Below are positions 1 through 6,370 of a stretch of DNA of 25,665 bases, in pieces. This stretch comes from Gastranaerophilus sp045639085 (lineage in GTDB: Bacteria; Cyanobacteriota; Vampirovibrionia; Gastranaerophilales; Gastranaerophilaceae): the NCBI GenBank assembly GCA_045639085.1, contig JAZUCM010000070.1, forward strand, positions 1 through 25,665. Reading direction: 5' to 3'. The notes below the pieces were generated by a model. That model was not told the DNA's origin. It saw nothing but the letters and a program-made list of their open reading frames with translations, and ran no database searches. Every line of letters starts with the position of its first letter. Position 1 is the first letter of the stretch. The translations under genes and the position numbers were made by a program.

Positions 1-2
1 AG

Positions 3-101
3 CAGTTGGATACGGAGCAAGCGGCGATAACGAACGAGTTAGACGCGGTGAACAAGGTAATCGAGAAGAACGTAGAATCAAGCTTCAAGACATTTGGTTA
101 A
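3..101 (+). CDS. C-terminal end of an unknown protein (partial)
   Basis: Frame 3 is open from the window edge to TAA at 99-101 and encodes about 32 residues ending in SSFKTFG. The visible part is charged and helical in appearance (LDTEQAAITNELDAVNKVIEK), as in the last helix of a coiled-coil or secreted structural protein. A strong intrinsic terminator begins two bases after the stop, which supports this as the true end of a gene. I do not recognise the family, and most of the gene lies outside the window. Confidence 0.55.
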   Translation, partial: QLDTEQAAITNELDAVNKVIEKNVESSFKTFG

Positions 102-102
102 T

Positions 103-132
103 AAAAAACCCTCTCAAACGAGAGGGTTTTTT
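103..132 (+). terminator. Rho-independent terminator of the leftmost partial gene
   Basis: A perfect 7-bp stem CCCTCTC (109-115) / GAGAGGG (120-126) with loop AAAC is preceded by six A and followed by six T. The flanking A and T tracts could make it work in both directions, but its position right after the stop at 101 fits the plus-strand gene. Confidence 0.9.
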
Positions 133-135
133 GTT

Positions 136-315
136 GGTTAATGAGTTAAAAGGTTGTTCGTTTTAACGAGTTTTTAGCCTGCGGCGTGTTAAAAGGTTAA
201 ACGGTTAAAAAGTTAAAAGGGTTTATGGAAATAAATAATGTTAAAACGTAGCGCTTATGCCATTGTAAATTACGTTAATCCCATTTAACCTATTAACCCT
301 TTAACCTATTAACAC
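136..315. repeat. Non-coding degenerate 8-bp repeats forming an imperfect inverted repeat
   Basis: Units in an 8-bp register occur at 136-159 (ggttaatg, agttaaaa, ggttgttc) and 187-218 (tgttaaaa, ggttaaac, ggttaaaa, agttaaaa). The segment 280-315 carries the opposite orientation (ttaaccta, ttaaccct, ttaaccta). By eye, 186-221 and the reverse complement of 280-315 match at 31 of 36 positions, with 58 bases between. A weak hairpin follows at 311-336. No gene is seen between 133 and 350. The block lies downstream of both flanking genes, the partial gene and prs. Confidence 0.7.
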
Positions 316-350
316 GTGGCATCTCGACCACCTGTTATAATCTACAAAGA

Positions 351-1361
351 CTACACCGACATTTCTTTTTCAAAGCCAAACAAAGAACTTACAGATTCAT
401 CGTCGTGAATTCTTGAAATAGCTTGGCCCAAAAGCGGAGCAACAGACAATTGCTTAACATTTGGCGGCATCTTATCCATATCGAGCGGAATAGTATTTGT
501 CACAATACATTGTTTAATCGGCGCATTTGCAAGTCTTTCAAGCGCAGGACCTGAAAAAACAGGGTGAACAGCGCAAACATAAACCTCTTTAGCCCCTTCG
601 CGCATCAATAATTTTGAAGCCTCGCAGATTGTACCGGCAGTATCAATCATATCATCATACATCACACAAACTTTACCTCTAACGTCACCGATTACATAAT
701 TTGCAATCGCTTCGTTATGTTTATCACGGCGTTTATCAATAATCGCAAGTGAACAACCGATATCTTTTGCAAAATGTCTTGTTCTTTGAACCCCACCAGT
801 ATCAGGGCTGACCGCAACCATATCGTCAGGGTTGATATTCAAACTTTTAATATATTTAACCAAAATCGGCGTTGCATAAATATGATCAACAAGAATATTA
901 AAGAACCCTTGAATTTGGCCGGTATGCAAATCCATAGCAAGAACTCTATCAGCACCCGCAGTTGTCAACAAATCTGCAACCAATTTCGCCGTAATCGCCT
1001 CACGGCCGGAAGTTTTTCTGTCTTGTCTTGCATAACCATAATAAGGAATTACCGCAGTAATTGTTTTTGCACTGGCACGCTTAAACGCGTCAATAATAAT
1101 CAGTAACTCCATCAAATTTTCATTAACAGGGTTGCAAAGCGGCTGGATAATAAAAACATCATCACCACGAACACTTTCTTTAACCTGAACATAAATTTCG
1201 CCATCAGCAAAATTTTTGACCAACATCGGTCCAATTGTCGTGCCTAAGTAATCAGCAATTTCTTGGGCAAGTTTTGAGTTGGAACGTCCGGCAAAAAGTT
1301 TAATGTCATGTGTCGGATTAATCGCACGTTCCAGTTGTTGTAATGTTTCTTGTAAAACCAT
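351..1361 (-). CDS. prs: Ribose-phosphate pyrophosphokinase (PRPP synthetase)
   Basis: Makes 5-phosphoribosyl-1-pyrophosphate from ribose 5-phosphate and ATP in the cytosol, feeding purine, pyrimidine, histidine, tryptophan and NAD synthesis. The 336-residue product is near full family length, with about 15 extra N-terminal residues before the usual KLFAGRSN start. Visible motifs are FADGEIYVQVKESVRG (51-66), the flexible catalytic loop YARQDRKTSGREAITAK (110-126), MDLHTGQIQGFF (143-154) and the PRPP loop DDMIDTAGT (236-244). These mark a class I enzyme. The start is ATG with AAAGGG about 9 bases upstream and a good promoter behind it. No clear terminator follows; the downstream DNA is the inverted octamer repeat. 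Confidence 0.97.
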   Translation of the reverse strand: MVLQETLQQLERAINPTHDIKLFAGRSNSKLAQEIADYLGTTIGPMLVKNFADGEIYVQVKESVRGDDVFIIQPLCNPVNENLMELLIIIDAFKRASAKTITAVIPYYGYARQDRKTSGREAITAKLVADLLTTAGADRVLAMDLHTGQIQGFFNILVDHIYATPILVKYIKSLNINPDDMVAVSPDTGGVQRTRHFAKDIGCSLAIIDKRRDKHNEAIANYVIGDVRGKVCVMYDDMIDTAGTICEASKLLMREGAKEVYVCAVHPVFSGPALERLANAPIKQCIVTNTIPLDMDKMPPNVKQLSVAPLLGQAISRIHDDESVSSLFGFEKEMSV

Positions 1362-1392
1362 TTTATAACCCTTTCGTTAATTTAGCATTCTT

Positions 1393-1421
1393 ATTATAGA
1401 ACCGACCAACGATATCTACAA
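1393..1421 (-). promoter_or_regulatory. Probable sigma-70 promoter of prs
   Basis: On the minus strand TTGTAG and TATAAT are separated by 17 bases. The -10 is perfect and the -35 keeps TTG. Predicted start is about base 1386, some 25 bases before the prs ATG. Confidence 0.55.
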
Positions 1422-1574
1422 GTGAATTTTAAGTTTTGTATAGAATTAAAAGTTATAAAAATTATTTTTTGCGAGTTTATTAACATTTATTAACAAACAA
1501 GGTTTCAAAAGGCAAAATTTCACACGCAAAAAACTTTATATAAATAAGGTTAGTAATATAGGTTAGTTATAGTT

Positions 1575-2219
1575 ATGTACAATGTGTATCCATACATGTA
1601 CCGAAACTTCCGTGCACAAAATCGAAATGAGCAGGAAAACATCGGAACAAGTATACCGTTTAAACGCGGTGATTTAGAAGGTTATATAGCATCGAAAGAT
1701 TTTGCAAGCCGGCCTTATGCCGCTTGTACACGAGCTAACGCGCTTGCAAAAATCAATACGGGAAACGTCTTACGAGCCGATATGACGCCGAAAGAATATA
1801 TAAATATTTTGATTAAGCAAGGCCAAGTGCCGGATAAGCACTTCAAGTACCGGCAAACAGAAACCGGCTACGAAATTTCTGAAATAAATTCACACAAACA
1901 GATAACAAAAGAAGTCATATTTAACAAACCTGAATACAACAGCGATGTGCCGGTCGTGGCCAAATATTATACGCCGGATACAGGACGAATATTCAAGGAA
2001 GTTCGATATCACTCGGACGGAGAGGTGGAAACCAAACTCGATTACGAAGACGATTGGGTTAACGAAACAGAAGCCCTGGAACAGATGCAAAAACTGGAAG
2101 AATTACAAAAAGCCGGACCGCAAAGTGCGCAAAGTCAAAGAGGCAATCCCTTTGAAACAATACCACCAAACCTCCCCGGAATAGATAGCGGTCAAAAACT
2201 TGCAGCAACAGCATCGTGA
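1575..2219 (+). CDS. Hypothetical protein, 214 aa
   Basis: I do not recognise this family. The product is hydrophilic, without signal peptide or membrane segment. It has a tyrosine-rich start (MYNVYPYMYRNF), a central region with YYTPDTGRIFKEVRYHSDGEVETKLDYEDDW (about 135-165), and a Q/E-rich then proline-rich tail. The patterned alternation of charged and hydrophobic residues and the normal codon use favour a real gene. No good Shine-Dalgarno sequence precedes the ATG at 1575; the upstream DNA repeats ggttagt twice. A later ATG at 1596 is possible. The 3' end faces the terminator of prepilin A. Confidence 0.6.
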   Translation: MYNVYPYMYRNFRAQNRNEQENIGTSIPFKRGDLEGYIASKDFASRPYAACTRANALAKINTGNVLRADMTPKEYINILIKQGQVPDKHFKYRQTETGYEISEINSHKQITKEVIFNKPEYNSDVPVVAKYYTPDTGRIFKEVRYHSDGEVETKLDYEDDWVNETEALEQMQKLEELQKAGPQSAQSQRGNPFETIPPNLPGIDSGQKLAATAS

Positions 2220-2230
2220 TGATATTGATA

Positions 2231-2262
2231 AAAAAGACAGGCGCGCAGCTGCGCTGCGCGCC
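2231..2262 (-). terminator. Terminator of prepilin A
   Basis: A very GC-rich perfect 10-bp stem (2240-2249 with 2253-2262, GGCGCGCAGC / GCTGCGCGCC, 3-base loop) is followed on the minus strand by TGTCTTTTTT. The T run is on the minus side only, so it serves the gene ending at 2278 rather than the plus-strand gene ending at 2219. Confidence 0.85.
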
Positions 2263-2277
2263 TTAACTCAAATCCCC

Positions 2278-3264
2278 TTAACGTTTAACACAACGGACGC
2301 CACTAGTAGCCGAACGCGTATATTCATAACGAAGGCCTGTATAGAAGGCTTGACGCCAAGCTTTGCCTGTTTCACCTGTAGAAACAACCGAACCGGACCA
2401 AAAATTATCAGAGGTTATACCAAGAAGTTCCTTGTTAACAAACATTGAACTTAATTCATCACGATTAGGTAACCTATTTTCAGAATTTTGAGCTGTACAA
2501 GCAGCGCTTGCTTCTGTTTGCTTCAATGTTCCGACACTAGTCTCAAGCACACTTGGTGCCACAACATTGGAACTCAATGGATAGAAAGCTGTTATGAATC
2601 CAATATCTTTACCCACAACATTAGGACCCTTATTACCATTTAAATCATATATAAAATTAACACATATATGTGGTTGAGCATAGTGCATAGAAGAATTTTC
2701 TTCTTCTATACAATGAGGATTGTAGTAAAGTGCAATAGATTCTCCATTTTGTGTCTCAAAAGCAGCCGCATTAGTATCTATATTATTCTGAGGATTAATA
2801 TATGAAGTACTTGTTCCATCATGAACCCAAATATAACTACCCGTAAACATACTATTCAATTCACTCAATTTCGTTGGCCAAGTCTTTGCTGAACCCGCAA
2901 GATTGGTATAACTTGCCGCAACTCCACAATCAGCAAGGTGCTCCGCATCACAAATGTTATTAATTTTTAAGACTTTGCTCAAGCCCTCGGTCAAGAACGC
3001 TTCCGCAGCAGAGTCTTTTGTCACAGTTACGGACCCATCGGTATTTGTACCTTCGTATTCACCATAACCACTTAATGACGGCATCATGGCAATAGCTTGA
3101 CTCATACGGGCATAAAGTGCTTTGCGTTGTGTGTTCCACGTGCGTTCGTTAATGTTGGCCATTAGCGATGGCAGAGTTATGGCAGCCACAACACCAATTA
3201 TCGTTAGCGATAATAAAATCTCTGCCATCGTAAACGCGTAGCGTTTTTTTAATGTTTTTGTCAT
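2278..3264 (-). CDS. Type IV prepilin-like protein with C-type-lectin-like tail (prepilin A)
   Basis: The product (328 aa) begins with a short basic leader ending at Ala10. The prepilin peptidase signature A|FTMAE follows, with Phe +1 and Glu +5, and then a hydrophobic helix (ILLSLTIIGVVAAITLPSL). A long globular domain follows, containing DLNGNKGPN in its middle. The last 75 residues (NRLPNRDEL...FWSGSV...AWRQAF...VRCVKR) resemble the DUF1566/Lcl fold, which is related to C-type lectins and used in adhesins. The start at 3264 is chosen because AGGAGG lies 7 bases upstream; an earlier in-frame ATG at 3303 lacks this. The protein is probably exported and assembled into, or tipped on, a pilus. 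The lectin assignment is from motif resemblance only. Confidence 0.85.
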   Translation of the reverse strand: MTKTLKKRYAFTMAEILLSLTIIGVVAAITLPSLMANINERTWNTQRKALYARMSQAIAMMPSLSGYGEYEGTNTDGSVTVTKDSAAEAFLTEGLSKVLKINNICDAEHLADCGVAASYTNLAGSAKTWPTKLSELNSMFTGSYIWVHDGTSTSYINPQNNIDTNAAAFETQNGESIALYYNPHCIEEENSSMHYAQPHICVNFIYDLNGNKGPNVVGKDIGFITAFYPLSSNVVAPSVLETSVGTLKQTEASAACTAQNSENRLPNRDELSSMFVNKELLGITSDNFWSGSVVSTGETGKAWRQAFYTGLRYEYTRSATSGVRCVKR

Positions 3265-3293
3265 TTTAATCCTCCTGCTATTCTCATATATGT

Positions 3294-3322
3294 ATTCTAC
3301 CATATTTTCTTGTGTTTTTCAA
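3294..3322 (-). promoter_or_regulatory. Proximal promoter of prepilin A
   Basis: On the minus strand TTGAAA and TAGAAT are separated by exactly 17 bases, with TGG just before the -10. Predicted start is near 3287, leaving a 23-base leader that carries the AGGAGG ribosome site. Confidence 0.6.
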
Positions 3323-3410
3323 GTGGTGTTAGAAAATATGTGTTCGCAAGGGTCGGAGGTTTTAGCAAAACAGGTGCCTGAAACCCAAGTAAAATCAGGC
3401 TGTTGAGCCG

Positions 3411-3421
3411 CCCCCCCCCCC
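3411..3421. repeat. Run of eleven C in an AT-rich intergenic region
   Basis: Eleven consecutive C (G on the prepilin strand), preceded by GCCG. It lies 89 bp upstream of the proximal prepilin A promoter and inside the leader that the distal promoter would produce. Such runs often change length by slippage, but a sequencing or assembly length error is also possible. Confidence 0.85.
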
Positions 3422-3463
3422 TATTGAACTTCTTATTTTTTTAGTTTGTAATATCATAATCAT

Positions 3464-3528
3464 ATTTTCATTATGCACTATGACGGGAATTTTGTCAAGT
3501 ACCGCGGGATAATTTGCATAATGAAAAT
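3464..3528. repeat. 14-bp perfect inverted repeat between prepilin A and pckA
   Basis: ATTTTCATTATGCA at 3464-3477 is the exact reverse complement of 3515-3528; the spacer is 37 bases. The left arm covers the -10 of the distal prepilin A promoter and the right arm lies just beyond its -35, so it could be a paired operator. The rest of the 363-bp intergenic stretch 3304-3666 holds the promoters described here, a weak hairpin at 3376-3400 (GCCTGA/TCAGGC), and no gene that I can see. Confidence 0.75.
3470..3498 (-). promoter_or_regulatory. Distal promoter-like sequence upstream of prepilin A
   Basis: On the minus strand TTGACA and CATAAT are separated by 17 bases: a perfect -35 and a five-of-six -10. 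Predicted start is near 3463, giving an approximately 200-base leader containing the G run and the proximal promoter. It could instead drive a small RNA. Confidence 0.5.
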
Positions 3529-3590
3529 TGCGTAGTGTGTTAAAAGGTAGGTAGGGCCAAAATTAACACTTGCAAACATTTTTATTTTTT

Positions 3591-3601
3591 TGTGGTATAA
3601 T
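3591..3601 (+). promoter_or_regulatory. Extended -10 promoter of pckA
   Basis: TGTGGTATAAT contains a perfect -10. A TTGCAA at 3570-3575 is 20 bases away, too far for a good -35, so the extended -10 probably carries the promoter. Predicted start is about 3608, giving a leader of about 58 bases. Confidence 0.55.
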
Positions 3602-3666
3602 TTCTAACATACAAAGAAGAAAAAATGTAAGAATTACACTTATAAACGACAAAAAAGGAGAAAATT

Positions 3667-5325
3667 ATGTCAACAAAAGAATTCTTTACAAGTTCAGAAG
3701 AGCTGAAAAAACTTATGTCAGCTGCTCGTGCAACCATTACTGCACCATTCTTCGGCAACAATGTTGAAGAAGTTAAGTCAGTAGCTGAAGCTTACAAATT
3801 GGCTAAATCAAGCTCAGGTACAATCGAATTGACAGGCATGCCTGTTTGGCAACCTGAAAAATTAGGTTTGCCACAAGGCGCTAACCAATTGTTATTCAAC
3901 GACGGTACTGTTGTTGGCCGTTGCGCTGCTGCAAGAAAAATCGTTGGCGAACCTGGTTGCGATTTGAGCTATTTGTTGCCTATCATCCGTGAAGCAGTTT
4001 ATGGCACACGTGACAAATTGATGTACAAAACCGAAGCCGTTGTTGGTTTAGAAAATGACTTCATGATTAAAGCACACTTGCTTATCCCTGAAGGTTTCGA
4101 AAACGTTATGTACTCTTGGATGTTGAACTTCCAATACATCAACGAAACTTATTCAAACATGTACGCAGAATCAAGAGAATTGCCAGAAGGCGACATCTAT
4201 GTATTCTCTGACCCTGATTGGACTCACCCTGACTTCCCTTACGGGTTGACTTTCTTTGACCCAGAACACAACTGCGCTTGCATCTTGGGTATGAGATACT
4301 TCGGCGAACACAAAAAAGGTACTTTGACCCTTGCTTGGGGCGCTGCTGCAAGAAACGGTTACGCATCTTGCCACGGCGGTATGAAACGTTATAACCTTGA
4401 AGACGGAAAATCTTTCCAAGTTGCAGTATTTGGTCTTTCCGGCTCTGGTAAATCAACAATTACTCACGCTAAACACGGTGGCAAATACGATATTACAGTT
4501 CTTCACGATGACGCATTCATCATCAACGTTGAAGACAAGTACACAATCGCTCTTGAACCTGCTTACTTCGACAAGACAGCAGATTATCCAATCGGTTGTG
4601 ACGACAACAAATACATTCTTACACAACAAAACAACGGTGCTATCGCGCTTGCTGACGGCAAAATCGTTTCCGTAACAGAAGATATCAGAAACGGTAACGG
4701 CCGCGCTGTTAAATCTAAACTTTGGTCACCAAACAGAGTTGATAGAATTGACCAACCAATCAACGCTATCTTCTGGTTGATGAAAGACCCTACAATTCCG
4801 CCTGTATTGAAACTTTCAGGAGCTTCATTGGGTTCTGCGATGGGCGCAACTTTGGCAACAAAACGCTCATCAGCAGAAAGACTTGCGGCAGGCGTTGACC
4901 CTAATGCGTTGGTTGTTGAACCTTACGCTAACCCATTCAGAGTTTACCCATTGTCAGTAGACTACACAAGATTCAAACAATTAATCGAAGATGGCGTAGA
5001 TTGCTACATCTTAAACACCGGTGAATTTATGGGAACTAAAGTTCAACCTAAACACACATTAGGTATCATCGAAGCTATCGTTTCTGGCGAAGCTAAATTC
5101 CACAAATGGGAAAACTTCTCTGATATCGAAATTATGGACATCGAAGGCTTTGACGCATCATTCTCTAACAAAGAATACGCATCTCAATTCGTTGCTCGTA
5201 TGAACGATAGAATCAACTTCGTTAAATCAAGAGAAACTGAAAAAGCTGGCTTGGATAAACTTCCGGCAGACGCTTTGGAAGCTCTTGAAAACGTTGTTAA
5301 ACAAACTCAAATGGCTAGTGTATAG
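3667..5325 (+). CDS. pckA: Divergent ATP-type phosphoenolpyruvate carboxykinase
   Basis: This family interconverts oxaloacetate plus ATP with phosphoenolpyruvate, CO2 and ADP in the cytosol. The 552-residue product is slightly longer than the usual 520-540. Motifs align in order with ATP-PEPCK: RYFGEHKKG (family substrate Lys region), CHGGMK (family His), the kinase P-loop GLSGSGKST (256-264), LHDDAF with H280-D281-D282 (metal-binding region), and YILNTGEFMG (family YLxNTGW). The DDEHGWDDDGVFNFEGG stretch of classical enzymes is shortened and altered here, so substrate or direction may differ. AGGAG lies 6 bases before the ATG. Frequent GGT/GCT codons and a strong terminator suggest high expression as a single gene. 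Confidence 0.8.
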   Translation: MSTKEFFTSSEELKKLMSAARATITAPFFGNNVEEVKSVAEAYKLAKSSSGTIELTGMPVWQPEKLGLPQGANQLLFNDGTVVGRCAAARKIVGEPGCDLSYLLPIIREAVYGTRDKLMYKTEAVVGLENDFMIKAHLLIPEGFENVMYSWMLNFQYINETYSNMYAESRELPEGDIYVFSDPDWTHPDFPYGLTFFDPEHNCACILGMRYFGEHKKGTLTLAWGAAARNGYASCHGGMKRYNLEDGKSFQVAVFGLSGSGKSTITHAKHGGKYDITVLHDDAFIINVEDKYTIALEPAYFDKTADYPIGCDDNKYILTQQNNGAIALADGKIVSVTEDIRNGNGRAVKSKLWSPNRVDRIDQPINAIFWLMKDPTIPPVLKLSGASLGSAMGATLATKRSSAERLAAGVDPNALVVEPYANPFRVYPLSVDYTRFKQLIEDGVDCYILNTGEFMGTKVQPKHTLGIIEAIVSGEAKFHKWENFSDIEIMDIEGFDASFSNKEYASQFVARMNDRINFVKSRETEKAGLDKLPADALEALENVVKQTQMASV

Positions 5326-5345
5326 TCCGATTTGAATAAAAAATT

Positions 5346-5375
5346 AACGGCCATCTTCTCAGGTGGCCGTTTTTA
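5346..5375 (+). terminator. Terminator of pckA
   Basis: An 11-bp stem (5346-5356 with 5361-5371, one G-T pair) with loop TCTC is followed by TTTTAT. It begins 20 bases after the pckA stop. Confidence 0.9.
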
Positions 5376-5402
5376 TATGCTTAATATTATCAGGCTGAAG
5401 AC

Positions 5403-5436
5403 AAAAGAGAGTCGAAAAGACATTCGACTCTCTTTT
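5403..5436. terminator. Second, bidirectional terminator between pckA and rpsP
   Basis: A perfect 14-bp stem (5403-5416 with 5423-5436, AAAAGAGAGTCGAA / TTCGACTCTCTTTT) with a 6-base loop has A and T tracts on both sides. It could back up the pckA terminator and also end minus-strand rpsP transcripts after a roughly 300-base 3' region. Confidence 0.8.
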
Positions 5437-5453
5437 TCAATTTATTCTCGGGT

Positions 5454-5746
5454 ACCAACTCCGTGGCTCACCCTGGCTTACGCTGGCTTACGCTTCTATC
5501 CGCCTGTCAAATCAAAGATTTGTTCGTTCCTTTCGCTACCGCTACAGTCACAACGGCGGTCATCAATAGTTTCGCCACCTACCTTGAATTTGCTCTACGC
5601 TCACGAAGTTTTGTCTATAGTGCTTTGCCCTAAGTCGACAAAACTCGTTCGCTATCCGGACTCGTTTCACTCCGTCCGTTCGCAAATTCGCCGCTTGTCT
5701 TGCTCTTCGCAAACCAACTCCCTGGCTCACCCTGGCTTACGCTTCT
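5454..5746. repeat. Segment flanked by direct repeats, one copy containing the 3' end of rpsP
   Basis: 5454-5497 and 5713-5746 share accaact-cc-tggctcaccctggctta-cgcttct. The first copy has one extra 10-bp unit (tggcttacgc), so each copy is a small tandem array of three or two 10-bp units. The second copy includes the rpsP stop codon (5737-5739) and its last codons. The DNA between (5498-5712) is richer in C and in words such as ttcgcta, tacgctcac and ttcgcaaa than its surroundings. It also holds the near-inverted pair cgaagttttgtc / gacaaaactcg. The plus-strand reading frame across it looks non-coding, and I see no gene here. Confidence 0.65.
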
Positions 5747-6117
5747 GCTGGAGCTTCTGCTGCTGCCGCCGCTTCCTCAGCCGCTTTCGCTGCTGCCTCT
5801 GCTGCCGCTTTTTCTTCTGCTTCTTTCTTAGCTAATGCTTTTTTAGAAAGTATTACAGTTTCTTTCTTTTTGTAGTTCAAAGTACCGTCTTCGTTGCAGT
5901 TAGCCATCAAAAACTTAACTGTATCAGTTGGTTGAGCACCTTTTTTAACCCAATCTTGAGCAGTAGCAAGATCAAGTTTCATTTCTTTAGTTTTTGGATT
6001 GTAGTGTCCAAGCTCTTGAACAGGTCTGCCTTCACGTTTTGTTGTTGAGTTGATAACAATAATTCTGTATGTAGGGTTCTTTTTAGCACCTAATCTTTTC
6101 AATCTTATTTTTAACAT
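5737..6117 (-). CDS. rpsP: Small ribosomal subunit protein bS16
   Basis: A 30S ribosomal subunit assembly protein. The first 85 residues match the family closely: MLKIRLKRLGAKKNPTYRIIVINSTTKREGRPVQELGHYNP, then WVKKGAQPTDTV. The product is 126 aa, against roughly 80-90 in many bacteria. The extra 40 residues are an Ala/Glu/Lys-rich tail (KKEAEEKAAAEAAAKAAEEAAAAAEAPAEA), probably helical or disordered. GAAGGA precedes the ATG. No rimM, trmD or ffh is beside it, so it appears to be a single-gene unit with a leader of about 95 bases. Its last codons and stop lie inside a direct repeat also found 250 bases downstream. Confidence 0.97.
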   Translation of the reverse strand: MLKIRLKRLGAKKNPTYRIIVINSTTKREGRPVQELGHYNPKTKEMKLDLATAQDWVKKGAQPTDTVKFLMANCNEDGTLNYKKKETVILSKKALAKKEAEEKAAAEAAAKAAEEAAAAAEAPAEA

Positions 6118-6219
6118 GTTTAAATTTCCTTCTTTTTTACGTAATATTGCGAACCCTTAACCGCCGCTTGTTAAGACTTCTTGGCAGAACTTGCGAGGAA
6201 ACAACTTCCACCCAAAACC

Positions 6220-6248
6220 ATTAGACCATAAAAAAATCCCATTGTAAA
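6220..6248 (-). promoter_or_regulatory. Promoter of rpsP
   Basis: On the minus strand TTTACA and TCTAAT are 17 bases apart, with TGG before the -10. Predicted start near 6213 gives a leader of about 95 bases. I see no recognised riboswitch or autoregulatory fold in that leader. Confidence 0.55.
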
Positions 6249-6307
6249 GCGGTTTATCAACCCACTTGTAAACATTTGTAACAAAAACAACTCAATAACC
6301 TAAAGTT

Positions 6308-6335
6308 TTTACACTCGAACACCGATATTTAGAAT
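6308..6335 (+). promoter_or_regulatory. Promoter of the 136-aa hypothetical gene
   Basis: TTTACA and TAGAAT are separated by 16 bases. The predicted start is about base 6342, some 29 bases before the ATG and just upstream of the AAGGAGG ribosome site. Confidence 0.55.
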
Positions 6336-6370
6336 GTGAGTAACGTAAAAATTAGAAAAGGAGGCCAATT

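Noticed and set aside
136..315. Octamer blocks as a CRISPR array
   Set aside because: Units are 8 bp and directly adjacent, without unique spacers, and no cas gene is present.
311..336. Hairpin after prs as its terminator
   Set aside because: The stem is short with a mismatch, and no T tract follows on the minus strand.
774..1106. A 110-residue open frame opposite prs
   Set aside because: It lies wholly inside prs on the other strand and has no independent coding evidence.
2278..2420. Variable lectin-like tails as diversity-generating retroelement targets
   Set aside because: The three tails differ throughout, not mainly at adenine-derived positions. No reverse transcriptase, template repeat or matching variable repeat is in the window.
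5437..5736. A structured non-coding RNA in the rpsP 3' region
   Set aside because: Apart from the terminator and one short imperfect inverted pair, no consistent fold or known RNA pattern could be seen; direct repeats explain its structure better.
5332..5835. A 167-residue plus-strand open frame after pckA
   Set aside because: It runs over two terminators, the direct-repeat segment and the antisense of rpsP. Its Ser/Cys/Phe-rich translation looks like chance, and no ribosome site is present.
6118..6219. A tRNA-like gene or known ribosomal-protein leader element before rpsP
   Set aside because: No cloverleaf or CCA-ready acceptor stem can be drawn, and I recognise no established leader motif.
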